Below, piece by piece: positions 1 through 7,336 of a stretch of 14,395 bases of DNA (positions within the stretch are counted from its first letter, which is position 1; each line of letters starts with the position of its first letter). The notes beneath the pieces were generated by a model that had not been told where the DNA came from, searched no databases, and worked only from the letters and a program-made list of their open reading frames with translations. This stretch comes from Ignavibacteria bacterium (lineage in GTDB: Bacteria > Bacteroidota > Ignavibacteria > Ignavibacteriales > Ignavibacteriaceae), in the NCBI GenBank assembly GCA_029863735.1, contig JAOTUT010000009.1:1-14395 (forward strand), read 5' to 3'. Position numbers and translations under genes: made by a program.

Positions 1-2
1 GC

Positions 3-770
3 GCTCGTTCTTATGCTAAAGGTGCATGTGTTCTGCATATGCTCAGAGGAATTGTTGGCGATTCTACTTTCTTTGATATTATGAGAACTTATAGTGCTGA
101 TCCTTCAGTTTCTTATAGTGTTGCAACTACTGAGGACTTCCAGGCAGTTGCCGAGAGTGTATACGGACAGAGTCTTGATTATTTTTTCGAGGAATGGATT
201 TACGGTGAGAACGAACCAACGTATTCAATCGGCTGGGATAAATCTCTTGTTAGCGGAGATATTTATGATGTTACATTAAACATATATCAAAATGTAAATA
301 ATAATCCGTCTTACTTCACAATGCCTGTTCAGGTTAAGCTGAATACTTCAATGGGAGATACAATTGTGACTCTGTTTAATAATGCACAAAATCAAAACTT
401 CCAGTTTGAGGTAATTGGAAATCCTCAATCAATCGTATTTGATCCCGGCAACTGGATATTGAAAAATACTACCATCGTTACGGAAGGCGAAGATTTTACA
501 ATCCCATTGCAGTTCAGTCTTGAACAAAACTACCCTAATCCGTTCAATCCGTCGACAACTATAGAATATACGATACCTCAAAATGGATTTGTTTCTCTGA
601 AAGTATTTAATGTATTAGGAAAAGAAGTTGCAACGCTGGTAAACGGACAGAATGATGCTGGCAATCACAAAGTAGAATTCGATGCAACCAGTTTGAATAG
701 CGGAGTATATTTTTACAGAATTGAAAGCAGAAACTTTGTTGAAACAAAGAAGCTGGTTTTACTAAAATAA
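3..770 (+). CDS. C-terminal part of secreted M1-family metallopeptidase with T9SS type A sorting domain (5' partial)
   Basis: The reading frame is open from position 3 to TAA at 768-770 and the gene starts before the window. The first about 80 residues (YAKGACVLHMLR, then a FEEWIYGENEPTYSI stretch) match the end of the gluzincin catalytic domain of M1 aminopeptidases, where a Y-x-KG-x-x-x-L-x-MLR helix follows the active site. The HExxH zinc motif would lie upstream and cannot be checked. A beta-rich linker follows. The last about 85 residues (from base 513) are a T9SS type A sorting domain: FSLEQNYPNPFNPST, then LKVFNVLGKEVATLV, then a SGVYFYRIE strand and the terminal KKLVLLK. By family knowledge such tails route proteins across the outer membrane and are cleaved off. 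The product is therefore inferred to be a secreted or surface peptidase. An ATG at 39 is internal to the conserved domain and is not the start. A hairpin terminator lies about 45 nt downstream. Confidence 0.85.
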   Translation, partial: ARSYAKGACVLHMLRGIVGDSTFFDIMRTYSADPSVSYSVATTEDFQAVAESVYGQSLDYFFEEWIYGENEPTYSIGWDKSLVSGDIYDVTLNIYQNVNNNPSYFTMPVQVKLNTSMGDTIVTLFNNAQNQNFQFEVIGNPQSIVFDPGNWILKNTTIVTEGEDFTIPLQFSLEQNYPNPFNPSTTIEYTIPQNGFVSLKVFNVLGKEVATLVNGQNDAGNHKVEFDATSLNSGVYFYRIESRNFVETKKLVLLK

Positions 771-778
771 TCCTAGCC

Positions 779-809
779 TTGACAACGTAAAGGCAATTCC
801 TTAACTTTG
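779..809 (+). promoter_or_regulatory. Probable promoter of greA (Bacteroidota-type -33/-7)
   Basis: TTGACA at 779-784 is followed after 17 nt by TAACTTTG at 802-809. The second element is an exact match to the Bacteroidota -7 consensus TAnnTTTG, and the TTG lies 20 nt upstream of it, inside the reported 17-23 nt range. Transcription would start around 814-816, at the edge of the hairpin at 813-844. The promoter overlaps the space just after the peptidase stop codon. It is inferred from sequence only. Confidence 0.6.
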
Positions 810-812
810 TTC

Positions 813-853
813 TGCCACTGTCTCTTTAATTCGGGACGGTGGCAATTTTTTTT
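813..853 (+). terminator. Rho-independent terminator hairpin between the peptidase gene and greA
   Basis: TGCCACTGTC (813-822) pairs with GACGGTGGCA (835-844): ten pairs, one of them G-U, around a 12-nt loop. Eight consecutive T follow at 846-853. This is a textbook intrinsic terminator for the upstream peptidase gene. It lies downstream of the proposed greA promoter and 19 nt before the greA start, so it may also act as a leader attenuator. Confidence 0.75.
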
Positions 854-872
854 ATCAAATCAGGAAGAAGAT

Positions 873-1349
873 ATGGCAGATGGAAACTTTGTTTATCTCA
901 CAAGAGAAAGAATAATGGAAATAGAAAAAGAACTGAAGGAAATGAAAATCAACGGCAGGAAATCTATGGCTGAAAAAATTGCTGAAGCCCGTGCTCACGG
1001 TGATCTTTCAGAAAATGCTGAGTACGATGCTGCTAAAGAAGAGCAAGGTTTATTTGAACTTAAGATCGCAAAAATTGAAGACGTCCTTTCACGTGCACAA
1101 ATAATTGATACCTCCCAATTTGAAAAAGGCAAGGTTCACATTCTTTCCAGAGTCAAAATCAAAAACCTAAAAAACAAAAAAATCTTCGACTATCTTCTTG
1201 TTTCTCCTGAAGAAGCAGATTTTCAGGCAGGTAAAATTTCTATTACATCCCCGGTCGGAAAAGGGTTGCTAAATGCCCAGGCTGGTGACAAAGTTAAAAT
1301 CCAGGCACCGGCAGGTATTCTTGACTATGAAATTATTGAAATAAGTTGA
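873..1349 (+). CDS. greA: Transcription elongation factor GreA
   Basis: This is a 158-residue protein, the usual GreA length. GreA enters the RNA polymerase secondary channel and stimulates cleavage of backtracked transcripts. Residues 1-77 form the N-terminal coiled-coil, whose tip carries the acidic motif HGDLSENAEYDAA; D44 and E47 correspond to the catalytic Asp/Glu that help bind Mg2+ in the polymerase active site. Residues from about 80 onward form the FKBP-like domain and end in the typical SPVGKGLLNAQAGDKVKIQAP stretch. The ATG at 873 is preceded by AGGA at 862-865 with 7-nt spacing. The frame also extends upstream to a TTG at 807, but that extension runs through the terminator hairpin and lacks family similarity, so I reject it. 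Its own promoter is proposed at 779-809. I call GreA rather than GreB from the overall sequence; that distinction is fairly safe. Confidence 0.95.
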   Translation: MADGNFVYLTRERIMEIEKELKEMKINGRKSMAEKIAEARAHGDLSENAEYDAAKEEQGLFELKIAKIEDVLSRAQIIDTSQFEKGKVHILSRVKIKNLKNKKIFDYLLVSPEEADFQAGKISITSPVGKGLLNAQAGDKVKIQAPAGILDYEIIEIS

Positions 1350-1383
1350 GTAAATAAGTTTACTTGTTCGTTTCTTTTATTCT

Positions 1384-1445
1384 GTCATCCCGAACTTGTT
1401 TCGGGATCCATCACCACTCAGATTCTGAAATGAATTTAGAATGAC
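1384..1445 (+). repeat. REP/MITE-like double-hairpin dispersed repeat
   Basis: Two hairpins are closed by a short outer stem. Hairpin 1 is ATCCCGAA (1387-1394), loop CTTGT, TTCGGGAT (1400-1407), with eight perfect pairs. Hairpin 2 is ATTCTGAA (1422-1429), loop ATGAA, TTTAGAAT (1435-1442), with eight pairs, one of them G-U. GTC (1384-1386) pairs with GAC (1443-1445) and encloses both. The TCATCCCGAACTTGTTTCGG type of sequence is a familiar small dispersed palindrome of intergenic regions in many bacteria, in my recollection. There is no coding capacity. A related hairpin in the opposite orientation occurs at 12931-12952. The element lies between greA and tilS. It could also terminate or stabilise greA mRNA, but no T-run follows it. 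Confidence 0.65.
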
Positions 1446-1512
1446 TAACTTAATTCAGACTGATTTTGAGTTGTCCACAAATTTGCCCTAATTAGAAACG
1501 AAAAGTTTTCTT

Positions 1513-1520
1513 TAATTTTG
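1513..1520 (+). promoter_or_regulatory. Weak candidate -7 element for the tilS operon
   Basis: TAATTTTG matches TAnnTTTG exactly and lies 55 nt before the tilS ATG. The nearest upstream TTG ends 27 nt away (1483-1485), longer than the usual 17-23 nt, so the -33 element is not convincing. AT-rich DNA produces such matches by chance. Confidence 0.3.
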
Positions 1521-1574
1521 ATATAAAATATTTATAACCAAACTGATATGCAGTTAAATTTTATCCCTTTTTAA

Positions 1575-2951
1575 ATGACAAAAACCATCGAACAAAAAGC
1601 CCTGAAGTTTATTGACGAAAATCATCTTATTGAGAAGGGAGATAAAGTCCTCGTTGCGCTCAGTGGTGGTGCTGACTCGGTTTTTCTTCTTCACTATTTA
1701 ATGAAATTTAGAAGAAGATTTGGGATTAAAGTGGCGGCTTTTCATCTTAATCATAAACTTCGGGAAAAAACTGCTACATCTGATGAAAAATTTTGTGCTG
1801 ATTTCTGTTCAAAGAAAGATGTTGAGTATGTTAGTGTTGCAAAAGATGTGAAGTCTTCTGCGAAAAAGTTAAAGGTATCAATTGAGGAAGCCGGCAGAGA
1901 AATCCGTTACAGCGAGTTGAATAAAACTGCAAAAAAAATGGGATGCACTCAAATTGCTACTGCGCACAACTCGAGTGATAATGTTGAAACTGTTCTTTTG
2001 AATTTTGTAAAAGGTACCGGCGTAAAAGGTTTGGCTGGAATTCCGGTTAGAAGAAATAATATCATTCGTCCAATCCTGTGTTTAAGTTCCGAAGAGATCA
2101 GGAAATATTTAAAAGCAAACAAAATTCTTTTCCGTGTAGATGAAAGCAATCTTAATTCTGATTATGAAAGAAACTTTTTGCGGAATGAAATCATTCCAAA
2201 TCTGAAGCAAAGATTAAATCCGCGACTTGAAGAAAAAATCAGTAACACATCGAAAATTCTCTCGGAAATTAATTCGTTCGTTGATAAGCACATTCAAAAG
2301 ATCAGTAAAGAAGCTATTAAAACTGATGGAGAAGAGCTGCGGATTAATTTGCAGAAAATTTCTAAAGTCGACAAAAGTTTACTTAGTATCCTTCTAAAAA
2401 CAGAAATTGAAAATAAATTTGATTCTGAACTGTCCTCAGAAAACATTTTTTCATTACTTGATCTTTTAGTTTCACAAAAGGGTAGATCAATTCATCTCAA
2501 AGAAAACATAATTGTGACAAAGGAGAGAGGTGAGCTGGTAGTTCGAAGAAGCTCTGCTTCAAGAATTCAGAAAACCAGCTATAAAATTAAAATTGGTGAA
2601 AAAGCTATAATTGATGGGAAAATTATTTCTATCGGGGAAGTCAAGAGAAAAATGTTTAAGTTCAGTCCCGATAAGTCGGTTGAGTATATCTCTAAAGATG
2701 GTCTCAGGAATATTTTTGAAATCAGAAAATGGAAAGTAGGTGATAAATTCCAGCCGATTGGAATGAAAGGAACAAAAAAGATTTCTGATTTTCTTTCAGA
2801 TGAAAAAACATCTTCAATCCAAAAAAAAGAACATCTTGTTCTAACTAATGCTGGAGAAATTGTTTGGGTAATCGGTCTCCGGATTGACGATGGGTTTAAA
2901 GTAACATCAGAAACAAAAAAGATTTTAAAACTAACTGTAACTATAAAATGA
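1575..2951 (+). CDS. tilS: tRNA(Ile)-lysidine synthase TilS
   Basis: TilS uses ATP and lysine to convert C34 of the CAU-anticodon tRNA(Ile) to lysidine, so that it reads AUA as isoleucine. The protein has 458 residues, within the family range. The PP-loop SGGADS is at residues 30-35, followed by HLNHKLR (57-63) and the TAHNSSDNVETVLLN motif of the N-terminal ATP-pyrophosphatase domain. A YERNFLRNEIIP stretch marks the end of that domain. From about residue 378 to the end is the TilS C-terminal domain (RKWKVGDKFQPIGMKGTKKI, then SDFL, then WVIGLRIDDGFKVT). The ATG at 1575 has no obvious Shine-Dalgarno sequence, which is common in this group. It heads a five-gene block and overlaps hpt by 4 nt (ATGA), suggesting translational coupling. 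Its 5' region is the only intergenic space that could hold the operon promoter. Confidence 0.95.
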   Translation: MTKTIEQKALKFIDENHLIEKGDKVLVALSGGADSVFLLHYLMKFRRRFGIKVAAFHLNHKLREKTATSDEKFCADFCSKKDVEYVSVAKDVKSSAKKLKVSIEEAGREIRYSELNKTAKKMGCTQIATAHNSSDNVETVLLNFVKGTGVKGLAGIPVRRNNIIRPILCLSSEEIRKYLKANKILFRVDESNLNSDYERNFLRNEIIPNLKQRLNPRLEEKISNTSKILSEINSFVDKHIQKISKEAIKTDGEELRINLQKISKVDKSLLSILLKTEIENKFDSELSSENIFSLLDLLVSQKGRSIHLKENIIVTKERGELVVRRSSASRIQKTSYKIKIGEKAIIDGKIISIGEVKRKMFKFSPDKSVEYISKDGLRNIFEIRKWKVGDKFQPIGMKGTKKISDFLSDEKTSSIQKKEHLVLTNAGEIVWVIGLRIDDGFKVTSETKKILKLTVTIK

Positions 2952-3505
2952 ATTCTCCCGAAAAATTATTAATAGGCACAGACGAATTTGTTCTTTTGCT
3001 TACAGAAGAAATGATTCAAATGAGGATAAAAGAACTTGCTGAACAGATTTCTTCGGAGTATAAATCATCGGTACCGGTGTTCATCGGGGTATTAAATGGT
3101 TCATTTCTTTTTATGTCAGATCTCATTAGATATTTGAATATAAATTGTGAAATTGATTTCTTCAAGCTTTCAAGTTACGGTGACGCAAAAATTTCCTCCG
3201 GAAATGTGAAACTACTCAAAGAGCTCAATTGTGAAGTGAACGATAGAGACATAATTATTGTTGAAGATATTGTTGATACAGGACTTTCAATCAAATATAT
3301 TGAAGAACTTTTTGCCGAAAAAAGACCTAACAGTATGAAGGTTGTTTCTCTTCTGGTGAAGCCTGGAAGCCTTAAATATAATGTGAAAATTGATTATATT
3401 GGCTTTAAAATTCCTGATAAGTTCGTTATTGGTTACGGTTTGGATTTTGCCCAGAAGTATCGCAATTTGAAAGGAATTTACATATTAAATGAAAAAGGAG
3501 AATAA
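2948..3505 (+). CDS. hpt: Hypoxanthine phosphoribosyltransferase
   Basis: This 185-residue cytosolic enzyme transfers the phosphoribosyl group of PRPP to hypoxanthine (and usually guanine) in purine salvage. The PRPP-binding loop is [13 protein letters not shown], with the acidic pair E106-D107 and the DTG at 110-112. [13 protein letters not shown] (47-59) is the substrate-binding loop after the first core strand. The end [20 protein letters not shown] is the family signature around the purine-binding site. The start ATG overlaps the tilS stop by 4 nt and has no Shine-Dalgarno sequence, consistent with coupling to tilS. Its last codons (AAA GGA GAA) contain the AAGGAG that probably serves ftsH. 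The same tilS-hpt-ftsH order is known from Bacillus. Base specificity cannot be read from sequence alone. Confidence 0.93.
   Translation: MNSPEKLLIGTDEFVLLLTEEMIQMRIKELAEQISSEYKSSVPVFIGVLNGSFLFMSDLIRYLNINCEIDFFKLSSYGDAKISSGNVKLLKELNCEVNDRDIIIVEDIVDTGLSIKYIEELFAEKRPNSMKVVSLLVKPGSLKYNVKIDYIGFKIPDKFVIGYGLDFAQKYRNLKGIYILNEKGE
3495..3500 (+). promoter_or_regulatory. Shine-Dalgarno sequence for ftsH inside the hpt 3' end
   Basis: AAGGAG lies within the last hpt codons, 13 nt before the ATG at 3514. The alternative in-frame ATG at 3541 is 40 nt away and has no ribosome binding site of its own. This supports 3514 as the ftsH start, although 13 nt is a long spacing. Confidence 0.5.
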
Positions 3506-3513
3506 TTTTTTTC

Positions 3514-5589
3514 ATGAATTTAGATTTTAGAAAATTTTTAATGGCTGATAATAGCGACGATAAAAAACCACCGAAAAATCCTAAAGGCTCAGGACCAAAC
3601 AGACCGGATGATAATTTCGATTGGTCTAAAGTTCTCAGGATGGTATTCGGATGGGGTGCAGTAGTTGTTGCTGCAGTGATTGTTATGCAGGTGTTCAGAA
3701 CCAACCAGGAAAATTATGTCGACATTCCATTTGCTGAATACCGCAGATTGGTTAGCGAAACCGATAAAATAAAAGACGCAACGATAACTAAGTCAGACAT
3801 CAATGATTATTTCTTCCGTGCTGATTTAACTTCAGAAACTTCAATTGATATAAATGGAACTGCCACTAACGTAAAAGCTATTTCTGTTTACATTCCTGAG
3901 CCGATTATAAAGGATGAAGAAACTCTCTGGAAAGAAAAAGGAATAAATTACTCCTTCGATAAACAATCTAGCGAATGGCTGAACATCCTGGTCGGATTTT
4001 TACCCTGGCTCCTGATAATAGCCATCTGGATAATAATTATGAGAAGAATGCAGGGGCAGGGCGGCGGAACAAGAGGAATTTTTTCTTTTGGAAAAAGTAA
4101 AGCCAAACTGATGACGCGAGCCCAACAGAAAGTAACCTTTAGAGATGTAGCCGGTACAGATGAAGCAAAAGTTGAGCTTCTAGAGATAATTGAATTCCTT
4201 AAAGAACCTACCAAGTTCCAGAAACTTGGTGGAAAGATTCCGCGCGGCGTACTTTTATTAGGACCTCCAGGAACAGGTAAAACCCTTCTTGCACGTGCAG
4301 TTGCCGGAGAAGCTGATGTACCATTCTATTCGATTAGCGGTGCAGACTTTGTTGAGATGTTTGTTGGAGTTGGTGCAAGCCGTGTTAGAGATCTTTTTGA
4401 AACTGGAAAGAAGAACGCACCCTGTATTATTTTTATTGATGAAATTGATGCTGTTGGAAGACATCGTGGTGCCGGACTTGGCGGTGGTCACGATGAGAGA
4501 GAACAAACTCTCAATCAATTGCTTGTTGAAATGGATGGTTTTGAACAGAATAGCGGTGTGATAATAATTGCTGCAACCAATCGTCCGGATGTTCTTGATC
4601 CTGCTTTGATGAGGCCAGGAAGATTTGATCGCCAGGTAGTTGTAGATAGACCGGATGTTAAAGGTAGAGAAGGAATTTTTAAAGTACACACGCGTAATAT
4701 TCCTCTTGAAGAAAAAGTAAACCTGGAAGTTCTTGCAAAAGGTACTCCTGGTTTAGCAGGTGCAGACCTTGCAAACCTTGTAAATGAAGCAGCACTTCTC
4801 GCAGCAAGAAAGAATAAGAAAAAAGTTGAAATGTCTGATTTTGAGGATGCAAAAGATAAAGTGATGATGGGAATGGAAAGAAAGAGCATGATTATTTCTG
4901 AAGAAGAAAAGAAAACAACTTCTTACCATGAAATCGGTCACGTTCTTGTAGCCAGGATGATTCCGGAAGCTGATCCCGTTCATAAAGTAACTATCATTCC
5001 GAGAGGTCGTGCGCTTGGTGTTACCAGTTATCTCCCGATTGATGAAAAACATACTTACTCAAAAGAATATCTTGAAGCTGTAATTACTTACGCACTCGGC
5101 GGAAGAGCAGCTGAGAAGATTGTTTTTGATCATTACACAACTGGTGCTGGAAACGATATTGAGAAAGCTACAAACATTGCGCGAAAGATGGTCTGCGAAT
5201 GGGGAATGAGTGAAAAGCTTGGTCCGATGAGTTATGGTGCAAAGGAAGAAGAAATATTTCTTGGCCGGGAAATTCAAAAGCATCGTGATTACAGTGAGAA
5301 AACAGCAATTGCAATTGATGAAGAAATCCGTGGCATTATTAGTCAGGCAATGAACCGGGCTGAGAAAATTTTAAGAGATAATATTGGTTTGCTTCACAGT
5401 TTATCAAAGGAATTGCTTGAACGTGAAATTCTAGATTCGGATGAAATTGAAAGTATTATTAAAGGTGAAGAACTTCCGCCTGTTCCGGTTGTAGAAACTC
5501 CGAAAGAACAGGATGTACCCGAACACGTTAAAGCTATGATGCAGCAGCGCAAGCAAAAGGATGCTCCAGTAAAAGATGACGCCAATTGA
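3514..5589 (+). CDS. ftsH: ATP-dependent zinc metalloprotease FtsH
   Basis: FtsH is a hexameric inner-membrane AAA+ protease that extracts and degrades membrane and short-lived cytosolic proteins. The protein has 691 residues. TM1 is about residues 41-61, an extracytoplasmic domain follows, and TM2 is about 157-176. In the AAA module, Walker A GPPGTGKT is at 250-257, the pore loop FVGVGA at 283-288, and Walker B IIFIDEID has D309/E310. The second region of homology [20 protein letters not shown] supplies arginine fingers R367 and R370. The protease zinc site is H472-E-I-G-H476, with third ligand D548 in [15 protein letters not shown] replaces the common HEAGH, but all ligands are present. The C-terminal tail is charged and Gln/Lys-rich. 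An in-frame ATG at 3541 (MADNSDD) is an alternative start. The end overlaps the next gene by 14 nt, so the two are probably co-translated. Confidence 0.97.
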   Translation: MNLDFRKFLMADNSDDKKPPKNPKGSGPNRPDDNFDWSKVLRMVFGWGAVVVAAVIVMQVFRTNQENYVDIPFAEYRRLVSETDKIKDATITKSDINDYFFRADLTSETSIDINGTATNVKAISVYIPEPIIKDEETLWKEKGINYSFDKQSSEWLNILVGFLPWLLIIAIWIIIMRRMQGQGGGTRGIFSFGKSKAKLMTRAQQKVTFRDVAGTDEAKVELLEIIEFLKEPTKFQKLGGKIPRGVLLLGPPGTGKTLLARAVAGEADVPFYSISGADFVEMFVGVGASRVRDLFETGKKNAPCIIFIDEIDAVGRHRGAGLGGGHDEREQTLNQLLVEMDGFEQNSGVIIIAATNRPDVLDPALMRPGRFDRQVVVDRPDVKGREGIFKVHTRNIPLEEKVNLEVLAKGTPGLAGADLANLVNEAALLAARKNKKKVEMSDFEDAKDKVMMGMERKSMIISEEEKKTTSYHEIGHVLVARMIPEADPVHKVTIIPRGRALGVTSYLPIDEKHTYSKEYLEAVITYALGGRAAEKIVFDHYTTGAGNDIEKATNIARKMVCEWGMSEKLGPMSYGAKEEEIFLGREIQKHRDYSEKTAIAIDEEIRGIISQAMNRAEKILRDNIGLLHSLSKELLEREILDSDEIESIIKGEELPPVPVVETPKEQDVPEHVKAMMQQRKQKDAPVKDDAN

Positions 5590-6244
5590 TAATGGTACGA
5601 TTCAATATAAAGATGAATTATTCCGTAAATTAATTCACCTTTTTTCGCTCTCAATTCCGATTGTTTACTATTTTATCCCAACGGAAACTGCCGCCATAAT
5701 TCTTGGAATACTTGCTGTTATGGCTCTGATCATAGATTTGGGAAGATACCTTCATCCTGAAACAGGAAAAATTTTCTATAAGATGTTCGGCTTTCTTCTC
5801 CGTGAGCATGAACTGGATCATAAAAAGAAGAATCTCAACGGTGCAACTTATGTCCTGATTTCTGCACTCATAAGTGTACTAATTTTCCCCAAAGTTATCT
5901 TTATCTCTGCCTTTTCAATTCTGATAATCAGTGATTCTGCCGCTGCTTTGGTTGGAAGAAAATTCGGCAAAAGAAAATTCCTCTCAAAAAGCCTGGAGGG
6001 AACTTTAACATTTTTTATTAGTGCATGTAGTGTGATTTTATTTACTCCAAAAGTCAGCGGATTTTTCGAAGAATATTTAATAGGATTCATTGCTGCATTT
6101 GTTGGGGCTATTGTTGAAAACGTTTCCTTTAAATTAGTTGATGATAATTTATCCATTCCGCTTGCTGTTGGATTTACAATGTGGGGTTTATACCTGGCAC
6201 TTTTGCCAAATCTCGATTTAACACTATCAAATGTACCGAGGTAG
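5576..6244 (+). CDS. SEC59/DGK1/VTE5-type CTP-dependent lipid kinase (COG0170-like membrane protein)
   Basis: This is a 222-residue polytopic membrane protein with about six or seven hydrophobic segments. The N-terminus carries the family motif FRKLIHL. A cytoplasmic loop holds the probable nucleotide-binding signature [16 protein letters not shown], with D120, followed by KSLEGT (138-143). This pattern is shared by dolichol kinase (Sec59), yeast diacylglycerol kinase Dgk1 and phytol kinase VTE5, which use CTP, and more distantly by phosphatidate cytidylyltransferases. The bacterial substrate is unknown; diacylglycerol or a polyprenol is an inference. The start overlaps the ftsH end by 14 nt, and only 3 nt separate its TAG from the next gene, so it is surely in the same operon. 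An alternative view is that it is a CdsA-like cytidylyltransferase, but the KSLEGT motif favours the kinase group. Confidence 0.8.
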   Translation: MTPIDNGTIQYKDELFRKLIHLFSLSIPIVYYFIPTETAAIILGILAVMALIIDLGRYLHPETGKIFYKMFGFLLREHELDHKKKNLNGATYVLISALISVLIFPKVIFISAFSILIISDSAAALVGRKFGKRKFLSKSLEGTLTFFISACSVILFTPKVSGFFEEYLIGFIAAFVGAIVENVSFKLVDDNLSIPLAVGFTMWGLYLALLPNLDLTLSNVPR

Positions 6245-6247
6245 TTT

Positions 6248-7336
6248 ATGAAAAAATTTTTAGTTATTCTGATATTATTTTTTCCGCTGTTGCTAATTTC
6301 TTGTGATTCAAAAAACAAACCAGCAAAAGGTTTTGAAGATGAAATAATTGTTGTTTCAGATTCTGTTGAGTACGAGGAAATACTTGCTTCTCTTCAATCC
6401 GTATTTGAAAAAGAAATCTACACACCTCAACCAGAAAAATTATTCACGTTGAAAAGAATAAGTGTAGCTAAATTTCAAAATAACCAGCGAACTAAGAACA
6501 TAATTATTGCTGCTCCACTGAATTCTGGCAGCCGGACCTCAGATTATATTCAAGCAATTGTAGATTCCTCTGTTGAAGCAAAGTTAGCATTAGATAATAA
6601 TTTCCTCGTTTATAAAAATGATTTATGGGCAAGAAATCAACTTGTTGCTGTAATAGCCGCACCAACAATTGAAGAGCTAAATAAAAAGATTCTGAACAAC
6701 TCAGATAATCTACTATACACTTTTCAAAAAAAATCTGATGCAAGATTGTTCAGCAATCTTTACAACCCAACTTATGAAAAAAAAGATATTGAGGGAAAAT
6801 TTTTGAAGGAATACGGCTGGGTAATTTATGTTCAGGCGGATTTTGTTGTTGCACTTGATAAATCTGAGGAAAAATTTGTCTGGCTCAGAAGATCGCCGGG
6901 CAGCGATATGGAACGGTGGATTTTTGTTCATTGGATTGATAATGCAAATCCTGATTATCTCGTTCAGGATTCAATTAAAGCAATACGCAACAGGGTTACA
7001 AAAAAATTCTATCAAACTTCTGATGATGCTTCCTACGTTGTGGTTGCTGAAGATTATCTTGTGGTTAATGAAGTTAATTTTAATGGAAGATATGCTTTGT
7101 TTACTCAGGGATTGTGGGAGCTAAATATAAAAGGTATGGGCGGACCTTTTGTAAATTATTTCTTTTATGATGAAAAGACACAAAGAATTTATATGATTGA
7201 CGGTTCAGTTTATGCACCAAAATATTATAAACGAAATCTCATACAACAAATGGATGTAACACTTCAGTCGTTCAGAACGAAATCAGAACTTACAAAAGAA
7301 AGAATAGAAAATTTACTGGACGCAATTGAGAATTAA
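6248..7336 (+). CDS. DUF4837 family lipoprotein
   Basis: This 362-residue protein has a lipoprotein signal peptide: KK, a hydrophobic core, then the lipobox L16-I17-S18-C19. It would be anchored in a membrane facing the periplasm. The mature part resembles the DUF4837 family of Bacteroidota, whose C-terminal half has a DMERWIFVHW stretch (near residues 220-229), then GLWELNIKGMGGPFVNY (288 on) and a VYAPKYYKRNLIQQMDV segment. No enzyme motif is visible and the function is unknown. A GAGG Shine-Dalgarno sequence (6238-6241) precedes the ATG, and only 3 nt separate it from the lipid kinase gene. As the last gene of an operon with ftsH and a lipid kinase, a role in envelope maintenance is a reasonable guess but only that. 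The stop TAA (7334-7336) overlaps the stop of the convergent gene. Confidence 0.8.
   Translation: MKKFLVILILFFPLLLISCDSKNKPAKGFEDEIIVVSDSVEYEEILASLQSVFEKEIYTPQPEKLFTLKRISVAKFQNNQRTKNIIIAAPLNSGSRTSDYIQAIVDSSVEAKLALDNNFLVYKNDLWARNQLVAVIAAPTIEELNKKILNNSDNLLYTFQKKSDARLFSNLYNPTYEKKDIEGKFLKEYGWVIYVQADFVVALDKSEEKFVWLRRSPGSDMERWIFVHWIDNANPDYLVQDSIKAIRNRVTKKFYQTSDDASYVVVAEDYLVVNEVNFNGRYALFTQGLWELNIKGMGGPFVNYFFYDEKTQRIYMIDGSVYAPKYYKRNLIQQMDVTLQSFRTKSELTKERIENLLDAIEN

Noticed and set aside
807..872. In-frame TTG extension of greA by 22 residues
   Set aside because: It runs through the terminator hairpin and T-run, lacks GreA similarity, and a good Shine-Dalgarno sequence precedes the ATG at 873.
1347..1380. 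Possible greA terminator: TGAGTAAA/TTTACTTG hairpin around the stop codon, followed by T-rich sequence
   Set aside because: The stem has only six standard pairs plus two G-U pairs, is almost all A-T, and the following tract is interrupted by C, G and A, so I do not count it as a terminator.
4258..4689. 143-codon open frame on the minus strand opposite ftsH, and similar frames opposite ftsH, the lipid kinase, glnE and secA
   Set aside because: They lie wholly inside strongly conserved genes, have no ribosome binding site or recognisable protein features, and are best explained as antisense shadows.
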